A DNA stretch of 64,000 nucleotides from Amycolatopsis thermophila (lineage in GTDB: Bacteria; Actinomycetota; Actinomycetes; Mycobacteriales; Pseudonocardiaceae), in the NCBI RefSeq assembly GCF_030814215.1, contig NZ_JAUSUT010000001.1, forward strand, positions 5,828,001-5,892,000. The letters are read 5' to 3'. How positions within the stretch are numbered: position 1 is the first letter of the stretch; each line of letters opens with the position of its first letter. Made by a program: the position numbers and the translations under genes. The notes beneath the pieces were generated by a model, which was not told the DNA's origin, made no database searches, and saw only the letters and a program-made list of their open reading frames with translations. This document shows, piece by piece, positions 40,131 to 50,646 of the stretch.

Positions 40131-40536
40131 GGAGCAGGGCGGCCATCGCGACCAGCGCGAGCACCTTCACCGCCTCGAGCACGATGTAGGCCAGGTGCGC
40201 CCGTGACCGCGGCACCGTCTCCCCCGCCAGGACGCGGTCCGAGCGCCGGTTCAACGGCGGCCGGACCGCGACGAGCTGCGCGAGGAGCACGACCGCGGCG
40301 GCACCGCCGGCCAGGTACACCGGCCAGCGCACCGGCGACACCGCGATCCCGGCCGCGACCAGCACCGCCAGCACCACCTCGGCCCGGTTGAGCGCCCGGA
40401 ACACCAGCCGCCCGATGCCGAGGCCGATCGGCACCGTCACGCCCGGCGCCCGGAACTTCAGCGGCGCCTCCAGGAACGAGATCGCGAGCACCATGCCCAG
40501 CCACAGGCAGGTGAGGCCACCGGCGAGCTCAGTCAC
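40114..40536 (-). CDS. Four-helix membrane protein
   Basis: A 140-residue membrane protein with four predicted TM helices (about 4-24, 38-58, 65-85, 110-135). The first helix has TELAGGLTCLWLGMVLAISFLEAPLKF, whose acidic residues within or near the membrane (SFLEAP) look functionally important. I do not recognise the family with confidence; similar to DUF4149-like proteins in layout. The GTG at 40536 overlaps the end of the upstream regulator gene by eight bases, so they are cotranscribed. Its end overlaps the convergent P450 gene by 17 bp. Confidence 0.7.
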   Translation of the reverse strand: MTELAGGLTCLWLGMVLAISFLEAPLKFRAPGVTVPIGLGIGRLVFRALNRAEVVLAVLVAAGIAVSPVRWPVYLAGGAAAVVLLAQLVAVRPPLNRRSDRVLAGETVPRSRAHLAYIVLEAVKVLALVAMAALLLTPAG

Positions 40537-41104
40537 GCACATCCTCCAGTTCGACCACGCACGCGTCGGGTTCGGCGAAGGGCAGCAGCGCACGGGCCCG
40601 CAGCGGCCCGCCCTCCAGCGCCCCGCTCACCATCCCCCGGTGCACCGAGCACACCGCGTCCCGGTGGCGGGCCGCCAGCTCCAGGAACGGGCAGTGCCGC
40701 AACCGGATCCGGTGCGGTTCCGCGGCCGGCTCCGGCGCGAAGCCCAGCTCGTCGAGCAGGCCCACCACCTCCCCGGCCGTTCCGGGACGGTCGGCCAGCC
40801 GGCGGCCCCACGCGACGCCCGCCGCGGCCGGATCACCGGGGCCGCCCAGCAGCACCTCGGCCAGCGCCTCGTAGCGCCGGTCGCGGCCGCGGGCCGTGCC
40901 CGGTGGCACCCGGTACTCCGCGGGGGGCCGTCCCGGGCCGGACGCCCGCCCGGGGACCCGCTCGACCAGCTCGTCGGCGACCAGCTGGTCGAGGTGGAAC
41001 CGGACGCTGTTCGGGTGCAGCCCCACCTGCCGGGCCAGCTCCGCGACACCCACCGGTCCCGCCTCACGGACCGCCCGCAGCACCTGCTCGCGGCGCTGTG
41101 TCAT
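40529..41104 (-). CDS. SufR-like winged-helix regulator
   Basis: A 191-residue regulator: an N-terminal winged helix (VAELARQVGLHPNSVRFHLDQLVADELVER) and a C-terminal domain with RLRHCPFLELAARHRDAVCSVHRGM. This arrangement (Cys-Pro-Phe ... Cys ... His) is like that of SufR-type proteins, which bind an iron-sulfur cluster or metal. It is divergent from the cupin gene, and a palindrome in between is its likely operator. Coupled to the membrane-protein gene downstream. Confidence 0.82.
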   Translation of the reverse strand: MTQRREQVLRAVREAGPVGVAELARQVGLHPNSVRFHLDQLVADELVERVPGRASGPGRPPAEYRVPPGTARGRDRRYEALAEVLLGGPGDPAAAGVAWGRRLADRPGTAGEVVGLLDELGFAPEPAAEPHRIRLRHCPFLELAARHRDAVCSVHRGMVSGALEGGPLRARALLPFAEPDACVVELEDVRD

Positions 41105-41145
41105 CTCGCGGCCTCCCCTGCGGTTATGCTGGCCCCGAATTTATC

Positions 41146-41158
41146 CGAGAATTTCTCG
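41146..41158. promoter_or_regulatory. Palindromic operator candidate
   Basis: CGAGAA-T-TTCTCG, perfect 6-bp arms around one base, lies in the 71-bp gap between the SufR-like regulator and the cupin gene, preceded by the AT-rich CGAATTTATC. It is a plausible operator controlling both divergent genes. Confidence 0.5.
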
Positions 41159-41175
41159 TACTAACAGGGGGACGA

Positions 41176-41538
41176 GTGCACGACCACACCCCGAGCGAGG
41201 CCGTCCCGGCGAACCTGCGCGAACTGGCCACCGCGAACGGCGCGGACGGCATCCTGTGGCGGCTGCGCGAGGACGGCCGGCAGCTCGACGCGAACCTCGT
41301 CCGCCTGCCCGCCGGCGAGCGGATCGACACCCACGCCGAGCCCGACCTGGACGTCCTGCTGGTGGTCGTGGCCGGCACCGGCACCCTGACCACCGGCGAC
41401 GGACCGCTCGAACTCGGCCCCGGCTCACTGGCGTGGCTGGCGCACGGCCAGGCCCGCGCGATCGACGCGGGGCCCGAGGGCCTGTCCTACCTGACCGTGC
41501 ACCGGCGCCGCCCCGGCATGCGGATCGGGATCCGCTGA
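41176..41538 (+). CDS. Cupin-fold protein
   Basis: A 120-residue single cupin domain: LVRLPAGERIDTHAEPDLDVLLVVVAGTGTL is motif 1 and GPGSLAWLAHGQARAIDAG motif 2. Motif 1 retains one of the usual two His. The GTG at 41176 follows GGGGGACGA. It is divergent from the SufR-like regulator, presumably under its control. It could bind a metal or a small ligand; an enzymatic role is not evident. Confidence 0.8.
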   Translation: MHDHTPSEAVPANLRELATANGADGILWRLREDGRQLDANLVRLPAGERIDTHAEPDLDVLLVVVAGTGTLTTGDGPLELGPGSLAWLAHGQARAIDAGPEGLSYLTVHRRRPGMRIGIR

Positions 41539-41603
41539 CGCCGTCGCGCGCAGGTGGTCGTCGCTGCGCACCGGAGGTGCCACCCGCCGCGGCCGGGCCT
41601 GGG

Positions 41604-43562
41604 CTAACGCCGTCGCGTGCGCAGGTAGTCGCTGATCACCGCGGCGCCCAGGCCGTCCACCTCGGGCGCCACGACCCGTCCGCCGGACCGTCGCGCGATG
41701 AGGTCCACGAACACGGCCAGCCGCGGGTCGTCACCGAGCCGGAACACCGACACCGATGCCCCCATCTTCGCCAGCCGGTCCACTTCGGACAGGGTTTTGA
41801 CCAGCGTGCGCGGCTGGGGCGGGTAGTCGAACTCCGCCGTGCCGTCCGGCTCCAGGTGCGCGGTCGGCTCGCCGTCGGTGACCATCAGCACCACCGGCTG
41901 CGCGTTGGGGTGCCGCCGCAGGTGCCGTCCGGCCAGCAGCAGCGCGTGGTGGGCGTTGGTGCCCTGCTCCCACACGCCCTCCAGGCCGACCAGCTCCGGC
42001 AGCTCGACCGACGTCGCGTAGCGGCCGAAGGTGATGAGCTGCAGCGCGTCGTTGCGGAACCGGGTGGAGATCAGCTGGTGCAGCGCCAGCGCGGTGCGCT
42101 TCATCGGCAGCCAGCGCCCCTCGGACACCATCGACCACGACGTGTCCACGCACAGCGCCACCGCGGCGCGTGACCGCAGCTCGGTCTCCACGACCTCCAC
42201 ATCGGACACGTCCAGCCGCACCGGCCCGCCGCCGGCCGAGGCCGTCCGCAGCACCGCGTTGCGCACGGTGCGGGAGACCTCCCACGGTTCCCGGTCGCCG
42301 AACTGCCAGGGCCGGCTCGCCCCGGTCGGCTCCCCCGCCGCGCCCGCGGATTCGGTCTGCCGCTCGCCGGTCTTGCCGCGCAGCGAGTGCACGATGTCCG
42401 ACAACGCGGTCTCCCCCAGGCGCCGCAACGCCTTCGGGGTCAACCGCAGGGAACCGTCGGGCGCGCGTTCGAACAGACCCTGCGACCGCAGTTCACGCTC
42501 CAGTTCGGACAGCCGCCGCGCGTCGACCCCGGCGTCCGGCCCGAGCTGGCGCTCCAGCGTCTCGAGGTCGATGTCCTCCAGCCGCGCGCCCGGATAGGAC
42601 TGGGCCAGCTGCTCGGCGAGCGCGTCCAGCTCGGCCAGGTCCTGCATCGCCTGCGCGCCTTCGCCCAGCCCCAGCGGGTCCTGCCCGCGGAACCGCGCCG
42701 AGGACGTCCAGTCCTCCCCCGGCCGCATCGCCTGCAGCCGGGCATCCAGGCCGGCCAGCTGCTGCCCGATGCGCGGGTCGCCGAACGCCTGCTGCGCCAG
42801 CTCGGCCAGTTCCGCCCGCTGCTCGGCCGACATCGAGTTGAGCATCCGCTGGGCCGCGGCGGCCCGCGCCGCGAGCGCGTCGATCAGCTCGTCCACGTTC
42901 CGCGGGTTCTCCGGGAAGAACTCGCCGTGGCGGCGCATGAACTCCGCGAACCGCTCGTCGATGTCGTCCACGCCGCGGGCGTGGGCGTCGAGCAGCGCGT
43001 TGAGGTCGGACAGCATCTGGTGAACGCGTTCGACGTCCTCCGGGCTGGTGCTCTGCAACGCCTCCTTCATGCCCTCGAACCGGGCGTCGAGCATCTCGCG
43101 GCCGAGCAGGTCGCGGATCTGGTCGTACTTCTCGCGGCCCTCCTCGGACCGCCACGGGTACTCGGACAGCTCCCGCACCGCGGCGGCCGTGCCCGGCGGC
43201 AGGGCGTCGAGCTGCGCCTCGGCGAACCGGGCGTCGTCGGAGGGGTCCGGGAACAGTGCCCGCCGCTCGGCGTCGAGCGCCTCGTCGAGCAGGCGCCGCA
43301 CCTCCTGGAGGGTGCCGTCGAGCCGGTGCCGCCGCTGGATCTCCGCCCGGCGCTGCCACACGCGCCGCGTCATCTCGTCCAGGCCACGGGTGTTCGGCGT
43401 GCCGCGGCGCAGCAGCTCCTCCAGCGCCGACCGCGGCGAGGCCCCGTCCATCACCTCGCGGCCGATCTCGTCCAGCGCCTCACGCAGGTCGATCGGGGGT
43501 GCGAGCGGGTCCGGGCCCTCGTGCCAGGGGCCGTAGGACCAGCCGTCGGGTGCGGTGGTCAC
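41604..43562 (-). CDS. VWA-domain protein (AAA+ partner)
   Basis: A 652-residue cytoplasmic protein. Residues 1-400 are helical and charged; the C-terminal von Willebrand A domain (about 445-650) has an intact MIDAS: DTSWS, Thr in QGTNAHH, and TDGEP. Coupled by GTGA overlap to an AAA+ ATPase gene, it forms a magnesium-chelatase-like (ChlI/ChlD-type) pair. Such pairs act as metal-insertion or protein-remodelling machines; the client is unknown. No signal peptide or TM helices. Confidence 0.88.
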   Translation of the reverse strand: MTTAPDGWSYGPWHEGPDPLAPPIDLREALDEIGREVMDGASPRSALEELLRRGTPNTRGLDEMTRRVWQRRAEIQRRHRLDGTLQEVRRLLDEALDAERRALFPDPSDDARFAEAQLDALPPGTAAAVRELSEYPWRSEEGREKYDQIRDLLGREMLDARFEGMKEALQSTSPEDVERVHQMLSDLNALLDAHARGVDDIDERFAEFMRRHGEFFPENPRNVDELIDALAARAAAAQRMLNSMSAEQRAELAELAQQAFGDPRIGQQLAGLDARLQAMRPGEDWTSSARFRGQDPLGLGEGAQAMQDLAELDALAEQLAQSYPGARLEDIDLETLERQLGPDAGVDARRLSELERELRSQGLFERAPDGSLRLTPKALRRLGETALSDIVHSLRGKTGERQTESAGAAGEPTGASRPWQFGDREPWEVSRTVRNAVLRTASAGGGPVRLDVSDVEVVETELRSRAAVALCVDTSWSMVSEGRWLPMKRTALALHQLISTRFRNDALQLITFGRYATSVELPELVGLEGVWEQGTNAHHALLLAGRHLRRHPNAQPVVLMVTDGEPTAHLEPDGTAEFDYPPQPRTLVKTLSEVDRLAKMGASVSVFRLGDDPRLAVFVDLIARRSGGRVVAPEVDGLGAAVISDYLRTRRR

Positions 43563-44956
43563 GGCCCGTACACCGTGGTCGCGTCGTCGGAGTCCTTGGC
43601 CAGCTGCCGGGCCAGGTAGAGCGACTCCAGTGCCAGCTCGACGGCCGCCGCGATGCGGCCGGGCTCGTCCGTGGCGGACGCCCCGGCCCGCTGGGCGACC
43701 TCGTGCAGCACCGGCAGTTCGGGCAGCGCGGCCAGCAGGTCGGCACCCGGCACGCGCTCACCGGTGGCGACCAGGTGCCCGTTCGAGACGGCCTCGACCA
43801 GCGGGCGCAGGTTGAGCCCGCCGAAGCGTTCCCGTGCGGTTTCGGCGACCGCGCGGCGCAGCAGGTGCACCAGGTGCTCGGTCTCGCGGCCCTCCTCGCC
43901 CGGCTCGAACTCGATCTTGCCGCGCAGCACGGCGGGCACGGCCTCCAGGTCGACCGGCCGGGCCACCGCGGGGTGCTCGCCGGTGAGGGCGGCCCGCCGC
44001 AACGCCGCCGCCGCAACGGTTTCCGCCGCCGCGACGGCGAACCGGGCCGACACGCCGGAACGCTGGTCGACCACGGTGGACTCGCGCAGGTTGCGCACGA
44101 ACCGCGCCAGCACCTCCAGCAGCGGCTCGCCGACCTCGGCGACCAGGTGCGCCTCCTGGCGGACCACGTCGACCTCGGCCGCCACGGTCAGCGGGTAGTG
44201 CGTCCGGATCTCCGCGCCGAACCGGTCCTTGAGCGGGGTGATGATCCGGCCGCGGTTCGTGTAGTCCTCGGGGTTGGCGGTGGCGACGAGCAGCACGTCC
44301 AGCGGCAGCCGCAGGGTGTACCCGCGGATCTGGATGTCGCGCTCCTCCATCACGTTGAGCAGCGCGACCTGGATGCGCTCGGCGAGGTCGGGCAGCTCGT
44401 TGATGGCCACGATGCCGCGGTGCGCGCGCGGCACGAGTCCGAAGTGGATGGTCTCCGGGTCGCCCAGGCTGCGGCCCTCGGCGACCTTCACCGGGTCGAC
44501 GTCACCGATGAGGTCGCCGACGGAGGTGTCCGGAGTGGCCAGCTTCTCCGTGTAGCGCTGGTCGCGGTGCAGCCAGGTCACGGGCAGCTCGTCGCCGAGT
44601 TCGGCGGCGCGGCGGCGCGAGGCCGGGGTGATCGGCTCCAGCGGGTGCTCGGCCAGCTCGGACCCCTCGATCACCGGGGTCCACTCGTCGAGCAGCCCGG
44701 CCAGGGTGCGCAGCAGGCGCGTCTTGCCCTGGCCGCGCTCGCCGAGCAGCACGACGTCGTGGCCGGCCAGCAGGGCGCGTTCGAACTGGGGCAGCACGGT
44801 CCGGCCGAACCCGACGATCCCCGGCCACGGGTTGCGGCCCTCGCGCAGCGCGGCGAGGAGGTTGTCGTGGATCTCCGTCTTGATGCTGCGCGGCAGGTAC
44901 CCGGCGGCGCGCAGCTCCCCCGCGGTGCGCGGGAGGTTCTCGGGTGCGGGTGTCAC
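43559..44956 (-). CDS. ChlI/MoxR-like AAA+ ATPase
   Basis: A 465-residue AAA+ ATPase. Walker A is LLGERGQGKTRLL, Walker B-like GIVAINELPDLA, sensor 1 VLLVATANPEDYTNRG, and an arginine-rich TPLKDRFGAEIRTHYPL follows, as in magnesium chelatase ChlI. The GTG at 44956 begins the homologous part. It is coupled to the VWA gene. Genes of cobalt or magnesium chelation are not nearby, so a chelatase role for a tetrapyrrole is unlikely; protein remodelling is more probable. Confidence 0.88.
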   Translation of the reverse strand: MTPAPENLPRTAGELRAAGYLPRSIKTEIHDNLLAALREGRNPWPGIVGFGRTVLPQFERALLAGHDVVLLGERGQGKTRLLRTLAGLLDEWTPVIEGSELAEHPLEPITPASRRRAAELGDELPVTWLHRDQRYTEKLATPDTSVGDLIGDVDPVKVAEGRSLGDPETIHFGLVPRAHRGIVAINELPDLAERIQVALLNVMEERDIQIRGYTLRLPLDVLLVATANPEDYTNRGRIITPLKDRFGAEIRTHYPLTVAAEVDVVRQEAHLVAEVGEPLLEVLARFVRNLRESTVVDQRSGVSARFAVAAAETVAAAALRRAALTGEHPAVARPVDLEAVPAVLRGKIEFEPGEEGRETEHLVHLLRRAVAETARERFGGLNLRPLVEAVSNGHLVATGERVPGADLLAALPELPVLHEVAQRAGASATDEPGRIAAAVELALESLYLARQLAKDSDDATTVYGP

Positions 44957-45035
44957 GACTACGACGCTACGCACGTCTGGCGGTGCCGTCGACGTGGAGC
45001 AGCTCCAGCGGCCACGTGCCGTATTCTGGTTCGCC

Positions 45036-45833
45036 GTGTGCTGTCCCAGTGCGACCCTCACCGTGTGGGCCTCGGCGTGGCTGTCCGGTACCGCCGCGTC
45101 CGACGACGTCCTCGACGCCCTGCTGGCCTGGGGCGAGGCGCACGAGGTGGTGGCGGCCGACGCCGAAACCGCGGTGTCGCTGGACCTCCCGCTCGCCGGG
45201 GACTTCCCCGCCACGCCGGTCCAGCTGCTCGCCGCGCTGCGCGCCCACGGCGCCGGGCCGGCCCGGCTCGTGCTGCCCGCGCCCGGTGACGCGCGGGGCC
45301 TGGGCGGGGGCGGCTCGTTCACCGAGGCCGCGATGAAGGCCGGTGAGGCCGTGCTGCTGCCCGATCTCGGGTTCGGGCTGGTACCGGTGCCCATCGCCGA
45401 GGGGCTCGTGCGGTGGTCCGTGCACAAGATCCCGGTGGCCACGGGGCCCGACCACGTGGGCCTGAGCGAGGCCGAGCACGGACTGACCGACGCGATCCGC
45501 GACTCGGCGGGCGCGCTGCAGGCGCTGGACGTGGCACGGGACCGGCCGGGGGTGCGGGCCGAGCTGGCGGCGAAGCTGCGGGCGCGGCCGAACCTGCACT
45601 GGCCGGCCGGGACGCCCGGCCGCGCGCTGCGGGTGCTGCAGCGCGCCGACGAGGTGGGCGCGATCCTCGCGATCGCCGAGATCGACGACCCGGGCGGTGC
45701 CCTGTCGTCGTCGGCGGCCACCCGCCGCGCCGACGCCCTGCGGCCGCTGAACACCGCCGTCCGCACCGCCCGCTACGCCGCGGTCAACGAGGCGGTCCGG
45801 CAGCTCACCGAGCAGGCCGACCGGCAGCCCTGA
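45036..45833 (+). CDS. Conserved protein of unknown function
   Basis: A 265-residue protein, soluble, with no TM segments. The start at GTG 45036 (VCCPSATLTVWASAWLSG) is the most natural; a GTG at 45063 is also possible. Regular helix-strand pattern, with GGGSFTEAAMKAGEAVLLPDLGFGLVPV and GLVRWSVHKIPV in the middle and a helical C-terminus. It is divergent from the AAA+/VWA pair, 79 bp away. I do not recognise the family. Confidence 0.75.
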   Translation: MCCPSATLTVWASAWLSGTAASDDVLDALLAWGEAHEVVAADAETAVSLDLPLAGDFPATPVQLLAALRAHGAGPARLVLPAPGDARGLGGGGSFTEAAMKAGEAVLLPDLGFGLVPVPIAEGLVRWSVHKIPVATGPDHVGLSEAEHGLTDAIRDSAGALQALDVARDRPGVRAELAAKLRARPNLHWPAGTPGRALRVLQRADEVGAILAIAEIDDPGGALSSSAATRRADALRPLNTAVRTARYAAVNEAVRQLTEQADRQP

Positions 45834-45989
45834 ACGGCGGCTCGATCACCGGTGAGGTCCGGAGCCGCGGCCGGGGCGTGCTGTTCGTCGCCACGGCCGG
45901 GTCGCCGGAGGCCGCGTCCCGAAGCGGCGGGCCGGCCCGTTCCGTGGTTTGATCTCCCGCGTCGTTTCCTGATCTCACGGGGGAGCTTC

Positions 45990-46313
45990 GTGGACTACCT
46001 GGACCCGGCCCGCAACCTGATCTCGTTCGGCACCGCCGCGGGGATCTTCGTGGAGTCCTCGCCCGCGCAGGCCGTCGACGCCTTCCGGCAGGCCTGGGAA
46101 CGCGTCTCGGCCGAGCACGGCATCGAGGCCGGCCAGGTGACCCGCATCGAGGCGTACTGGCAGCCCTCGCACTGGGACGAGCGCTACCTGCGGCACACCT
46201 TCGGCGAGGTCGACCTGGAGTACGTCTTCGACCGGCCCGAGCCGGACGGCTGGCACGTCGCGCTCGACCGCGCGCGCGAGGTCCTCGACGAGGCGACCGC
46301 GATCGCCGACTGA
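45990..46313 (+). CDS. Small protein of unknown function
   Basis: A 107-residue soluble protein starting at GTG 45990 behind GGGGGAGC. It has VDYLDPARNLISFGTAAG, then a helical stretch and a Trp/His/Arg-rich middle (RIEAYWQPSHWDERYLR), ending in a helix. No recognised domain. It is convergent with hemH, 18 bp apart. Real coding is supported by the Shine-Dalgarno and balanced composition; function is unknown. Confidence 0.65.
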   Translation: MDYLDPARNLISFGTAAGIFVESSPAQAVDAFRQAWERVSAEHGIEAGQVTRIEAYWQPSHWDERYLRHTFGEVDLEYVFDRPEPDGWHVALDRAREVLDEATAIAD

Positions 46314-46331
46314 CCCGCACGCCGCCCGGGG

Positions 46332-47369
46332 TCAGGCGCGGGAGGGCCGCTTCGCCGGCTCGCAGCAGCCGATCGCGCACGGCGCGCCGTTCACCGTGCA
46401 GCCGCCGGCGGTGAACTCCGACAGCTTGCGCACCGGTGCACCGGTCAGGTGCTCGCGCACCAGCTCCACCACCAGCTCGGCGAACCGCGGGTCGCCGTTC
46501 GGGGTGGCGGCGCGGGCGAACCCCATGCCGTGCTCGGCGGCGCGGTCGGCCGCCTCGTTGTCCAGGTCCCAGATGACCTCGAGGTGGTCGGAGACGAACC
46601 CGACCGGGCACACCACGACCCCCTCGACCCCGCGCGCGTGCAGCGCGTCGAGGTGGTCGACGATGTCCGGCTCCAGCCACGGCACCTGCGGCGGGCCCGA
46701 CCGCGACTGCCACACGACGTCGTACTCCGCCACCCCGGCCTGTTCGGCGACCAGGCGGGCGGCCTCGTGGATCTGCCGGGAGTAGCGGCGGCCGCCCTCC
46801 TCGGGCGGGCCGGCGGCCTGGTCCGCGCTCTCCGGCACCGAGTGCGCGGTGAACACGACCCGCGCACCGGGAACCTTGTCCAGACCGGCCCGCAGCGCGT
46901 CGGCGAACGCGCCGACGAACAGCGGGTGGTCGAAGAAGTGGCGCAGCTTCACCAGTTCCGGCGCGCCCTCGCCGACCGCGGCGCGGGCCCGCTCGATGTC
47001 CTCGTCGTACTGGCGGCAGGCCGAGTAGCCACCGTAGGCGCTGGTGGGGAACACCAGCGCGCGGCGCACCCCGTCGGCCGCCATGCGGCCGACGGTGTCC
47101 TCGACCATCGGCTCCCAGTTGCGGTTGCCGAAGTACACCGGCAGGTCGATGCCCTGCGCGGCCAGTTCCTTCTCCACCGCGGCGATCGCCTCGCGGTTGA
47201 GCCGGTTGATCGGCGACACGCCGCCGAAGTGCTGGTAGTGCTCGGCCACCTCGAGCAGGCGCTCGCGCGGCACCCCCCGCCCCCGCGTCACGTTCTCCAG
47301 GAACGGCATGACGTCGTCCGGTCCCTCCGGACCGCCGAAGGACAGCCACAGCAGCGCGTCGTAACCCAC
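46332..47369 (-). CDS. hemH: Ferrochelatase (coproporphyrin type)
   Basis: A 345-residue ferrochelatase, inserting Fe2+ into coproporphyrin III in actinobacteria (also named cpfC). [22 protein letters not shown] opens the fold; [11 protein letters not shown] carries the catalytic His, and [11 protein letters not shown] the iron-site Glu. The C-terminal cysteines ([17 protein letters not shown]) match the [2Fe-2S] site of actinobacterial enzymes. The start at GTG 47369 precedes the conserved region directly. It is the last gene of fabG-inhA-hemH. Confidence 0.95.
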   Translation of the reverse strand: MGYDALLWLSFGGPEGPDDVMPFLENVTRGRGVPRERLLEVAEHYQHFGGVSPINRLNREAIAAVEKELAAQGIDLPVYFGNRNWEPMVEDTVGRMAADGVRRALVFPTSAYGGYSACRQYDEDIERARAAVGEGAPELVKLRHFFDHPLFVGAFADALRAGLDKVPGARVVFTAHSVPESADQAAGPPEEGGRRYSRQIHEAARLVAEQAGVAEYDVVWQSRSGPPQVPWLEPDIVDHLDALHARGVEGVVVCPVGFVSDHLEVIWDLDNEAADRAAEHGMGFARAATPNGDPRFAELVVELVREHLTGAPVRKLSEFTAGGCTVNGAPCAIGCCEPAKRPSRA

Positions 47370-47467
47370 GGCGGTGATTCTGCCGTTGTGGCCGTCCCCA
47401 CGCCTGGCCGGGTCACTCCCACCCGCCGGCCCGCCACCCCCCTCAACGGACACGCTTCGCGTGGCAG

Positions 47468-48235
47468 TCACAGTCCGAGGGCGTGCACCCCGCCGTCGAC
47501 CATGATCATGGAACCGGTGGTGGCGGGCAGCCAGTCCGACAGCAGGGCGCACACGCTCTTGGCGACCGGCGTCGGGTCCTCGGCGTCCCAGCCCAGCGGC
47601 GCGCGGTCGCCCCAGCCGCCCTCCAGCTCACCGAAGCCCGGGATGGACTTGGCGGCCATGGTCTTGACCGGGCCCGCGGCCACGAGGTTGACGCGGATGC
47701 CCCGCGGGCCCAGCTCACGCGCCAGGTACCGGTTGACCGACTCCAGCGCCGCCTTCGCCACGCCCATCCAGTTGTAGGCCGGCCACGCCACGCGCGCGTC
47801 GAAATCCATGCCCACCACCGACGCGCCGGGAGAGAGCAGCGGCAGCGTGGCCTTGGCCAGCGACATGAACGAGTAGGCCGAGACCTCGACCGCGACCGAG
47901 ACGTCCTCCTTGGGGGCGTCCAGGAACGGCGCGCCCAGGCAGGACTGCGGCGCGAAACCGATCGAGTGCAGCACGCCGTCGAGCCCGTCGACGTGTTCGC
48001 GCACCCGGTCGGCGAGCGTGTCCAGGTGCTCGGAGTTCTGCACGTCCAGCTCGATCACCGGCGCCTCCTGCGGCAGGCGCTTGGCGATGCGCTCGACCAG
48101 CGAGAGCCGGCCGAAACCGGTGAGCACGACCTTCGCGCCCTGTTCCTGGGCGACCTTCGCGGCGTGGAACGCCATCGACGCGTCGGTGATCACGCCGGTG
48201 ATGAGCAGTCGCTTACCTTCCAGAAGTCCGGCCAC
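47468..48235 (-). CDS. inhA: Enoyl-ACP reductase, InhA type
   Basis: A 255-residue NADH-dependent enoyl-ACP reductase of type II fatty-acid synthesis. [17 protein letters not shown] is the FabI-type nucleotide motif, LHSIGFAP the isoniazid-pocket strand (Ser91), and Tyr154/Lys161 in [14 protein letters not shown] the catalytic pair. It is a little shorter than the mycobacterial enzyme (269). It lies 31 bp after fabG, in the order mabA-inhA-hemZ seen in mycobacteria. Confidence 0.95.
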   Translation of the reverse strand: MAGLLEGKRLLITGVITDASMAFHAAKVAQEQGAKVVLTGFGRLSLVERIAKRLPQEAPVIELDVQNSEHLDTLADRVREHVDGLDGVLHSIGFAPQSCLGAPFLDAPKEDVSVAVEVSAYSFMSLAKATLPLLSPGASVVGMDFDARVAWPAYNWMGVAKAALESVNRYLARELGPRGIRVNLVAAGPVKTMAAKSIPGFGELEGGWGDRAPLGWDAEDPTPVAKSVCALLSDWLPATTGSMIMVDGGVHALGL

Positions 48236-48266
48236 GCCTGTCCTTTCGGTGTCTGTTGGGAGAAAC

Positions 48267-49334
<1,068 letters not shown>

Positions 49335-50645
49335 ATGACGACACGGATCGACACCGGCGGACAGCGGCGCGCGGGGCGCCGCGTGGTGAGCAACATCCTG
49401 CGCGGCTCGGTCGGCAACCTGATCGAGTGGTACGACTGGTACGCCTACACCGCGTTCAGCGTGTACTTCGCCGCCACCTTCTTCCCCAAGGGCGACTCGA
49501 CCGCGCAGCTGCTCAACACCGCGGGCGTGTTCGCCGTCGGGTTCCTGATGCGGCCGCTGGGCGGCTGGCTGCTCGGCCGCTACGCCGACCGGTTCGGCCG
49601 CCGCGCGGCGCTGACCCTGTCGGTGAGCCTCATGGCGGCCGGGTCGCTGCTGATCGCGCTCACCCCCGGCTACGGCACGATCGGGATCGCCGCGCCGCTG
49701 CTGCTGGTGCTGGCGCGGCTGCTGCAGGGCATCTCGGTCGGCGGGGAGTACTCGACCTCGGCGACCTACATGTCGGAGGTCGCCACGCGCGGCAAGCGCG
49801 GCTACTACTCCAGCTACCAGTACGTCACCCTGATCGCGGGCCAGCTGGTCGCGCTCGCGGTGCAGATCCTGCTCCAGCAGGTGCTGACCACCGAGCAGTT
49901 GCACAGCTGGGGCTGGCGGATCGCGTTCGGCATCGGCGCGATCGGCGCGGTGATCGTGTTCTGGCTGCGGCGCGGGATGGACGAGTCGGCCGACTTCGAG
50001 GCCGCGAAGGCCGACCGCGACCACGCCGCGCACGGCACGCTGAAGGCGCTGGCGAAGCACCCGAAGGAGGTCGCCCTCGTGGTCGGCCTGACCATGGGCG
50101 GCACGCTGTTCTTCTACACCTACACCACCTACCTGCAGAAGTTCATGGTCAACACCAGCGGCATCAGCAAGCCGAACGCGGCGTGGATCAACTTCCTCGC
50201 GCTGGTGGTGTTCGTGCTGCTGCAGCCGCTCTTCGGCGCGCTGTCCGACCGGGTGGGCCGCCGTCCGCTGCTGATCGGGTTCGGCGTGCTGGGCACCCTG
50301 GTGACCGTGCCGTCGCTGACGCTGCTGGCGCACACCCGCAACCCGGTGTTCGCGTTCGTGCTGATGGTGGTGCCGCTGGCGGTCAGCGCGCTCTACACGT
50401 CGATCAGCGCGGTGGTGAAGGCCGAGCTGTTCCCGACCAACATCCGCGCGCTGGGCGTCGGGCTGCCGTACTCGGTGGCGGTCGCGGTGTTCGGCGGCAC
50501 CGCCGAGTACATCGCGCTGTGGTGCAAGCAGGCCGGGCACGAGTCGCTGTTCTTCTGGTACGTCACGGTGGTCGTGTTCCTGTCGCTGATCATCTACGCG
50601 CGGATGCGCGACACCGGCAAGGATTCGGCGATCGACGCCTCCTAG
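49335..50645 (+). CDS. MHS-family MFS transporter (KgtP-like)
   Basis: A 436-residue proton symporter of the metabolite:H+ symporter group. SVGNLIEWYDWYAYTAFSVYFA is the signature helix 1, GRYADRFGRRAALTLSV the loop 2-3 motif, and FPTNIRALGVGLPYSVAVA another MHS mark. KgtP and ShiA relatives carry dicarboxylates such as alpha-ketoglutarate or shikimate. The ATG at 49335 follows GGGAG. Followed with almost no gap by the two-component genes; a dicarboxylate role fits the TAXI protein but is inferred. Confidence 0.9.
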   Translation: MTTRIDTGGQRRAGRRVVSNILRGSVGNLIEWYDWYAYTAFSVYFAATFFPKGDSTAQLLNTAGVFAVGFLMRPLGGWLLGRYADRFGRRAALTLSVSLMAAGSLLIALTPGYGTIGIAAPLLLVLARLLQGISVGGEYSTSATYMSEVATRGKRGYYSSYQYVTLIAGQLVALAVQILLQQVLTTEQLHSWGWRIAFGIGAIGAVIVFWLRRGMDESADFEAAKADRDHAAHGTLKALAKHPKEVALVVGLTMGGTLFFYTYTTYLQKFMVNTSGISKPNAAWINFLALVVFVLLQPLFGALSDRVGRRPLLIGFGVLGTLVTVPSLTLLAHTRNPVFAFVLMVVPLAVSALYTSISAVVKAELFPTNIRALGVGLPYSVAVAVFGGTAEYIALWCKQAGHESLFFWYVTVVVFLSLIIYARMRDTGKDSAIDAS

Positions 50646-50646
50646 A

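Noticed and set aside
43559..44956. Magnesium or cobalt chelatase subunit
   Set aside because: Sequence motifs are ChlI-like, but no porphyrin-chelation or cobalamin genes are near; left as a general AAA+ ATPase.
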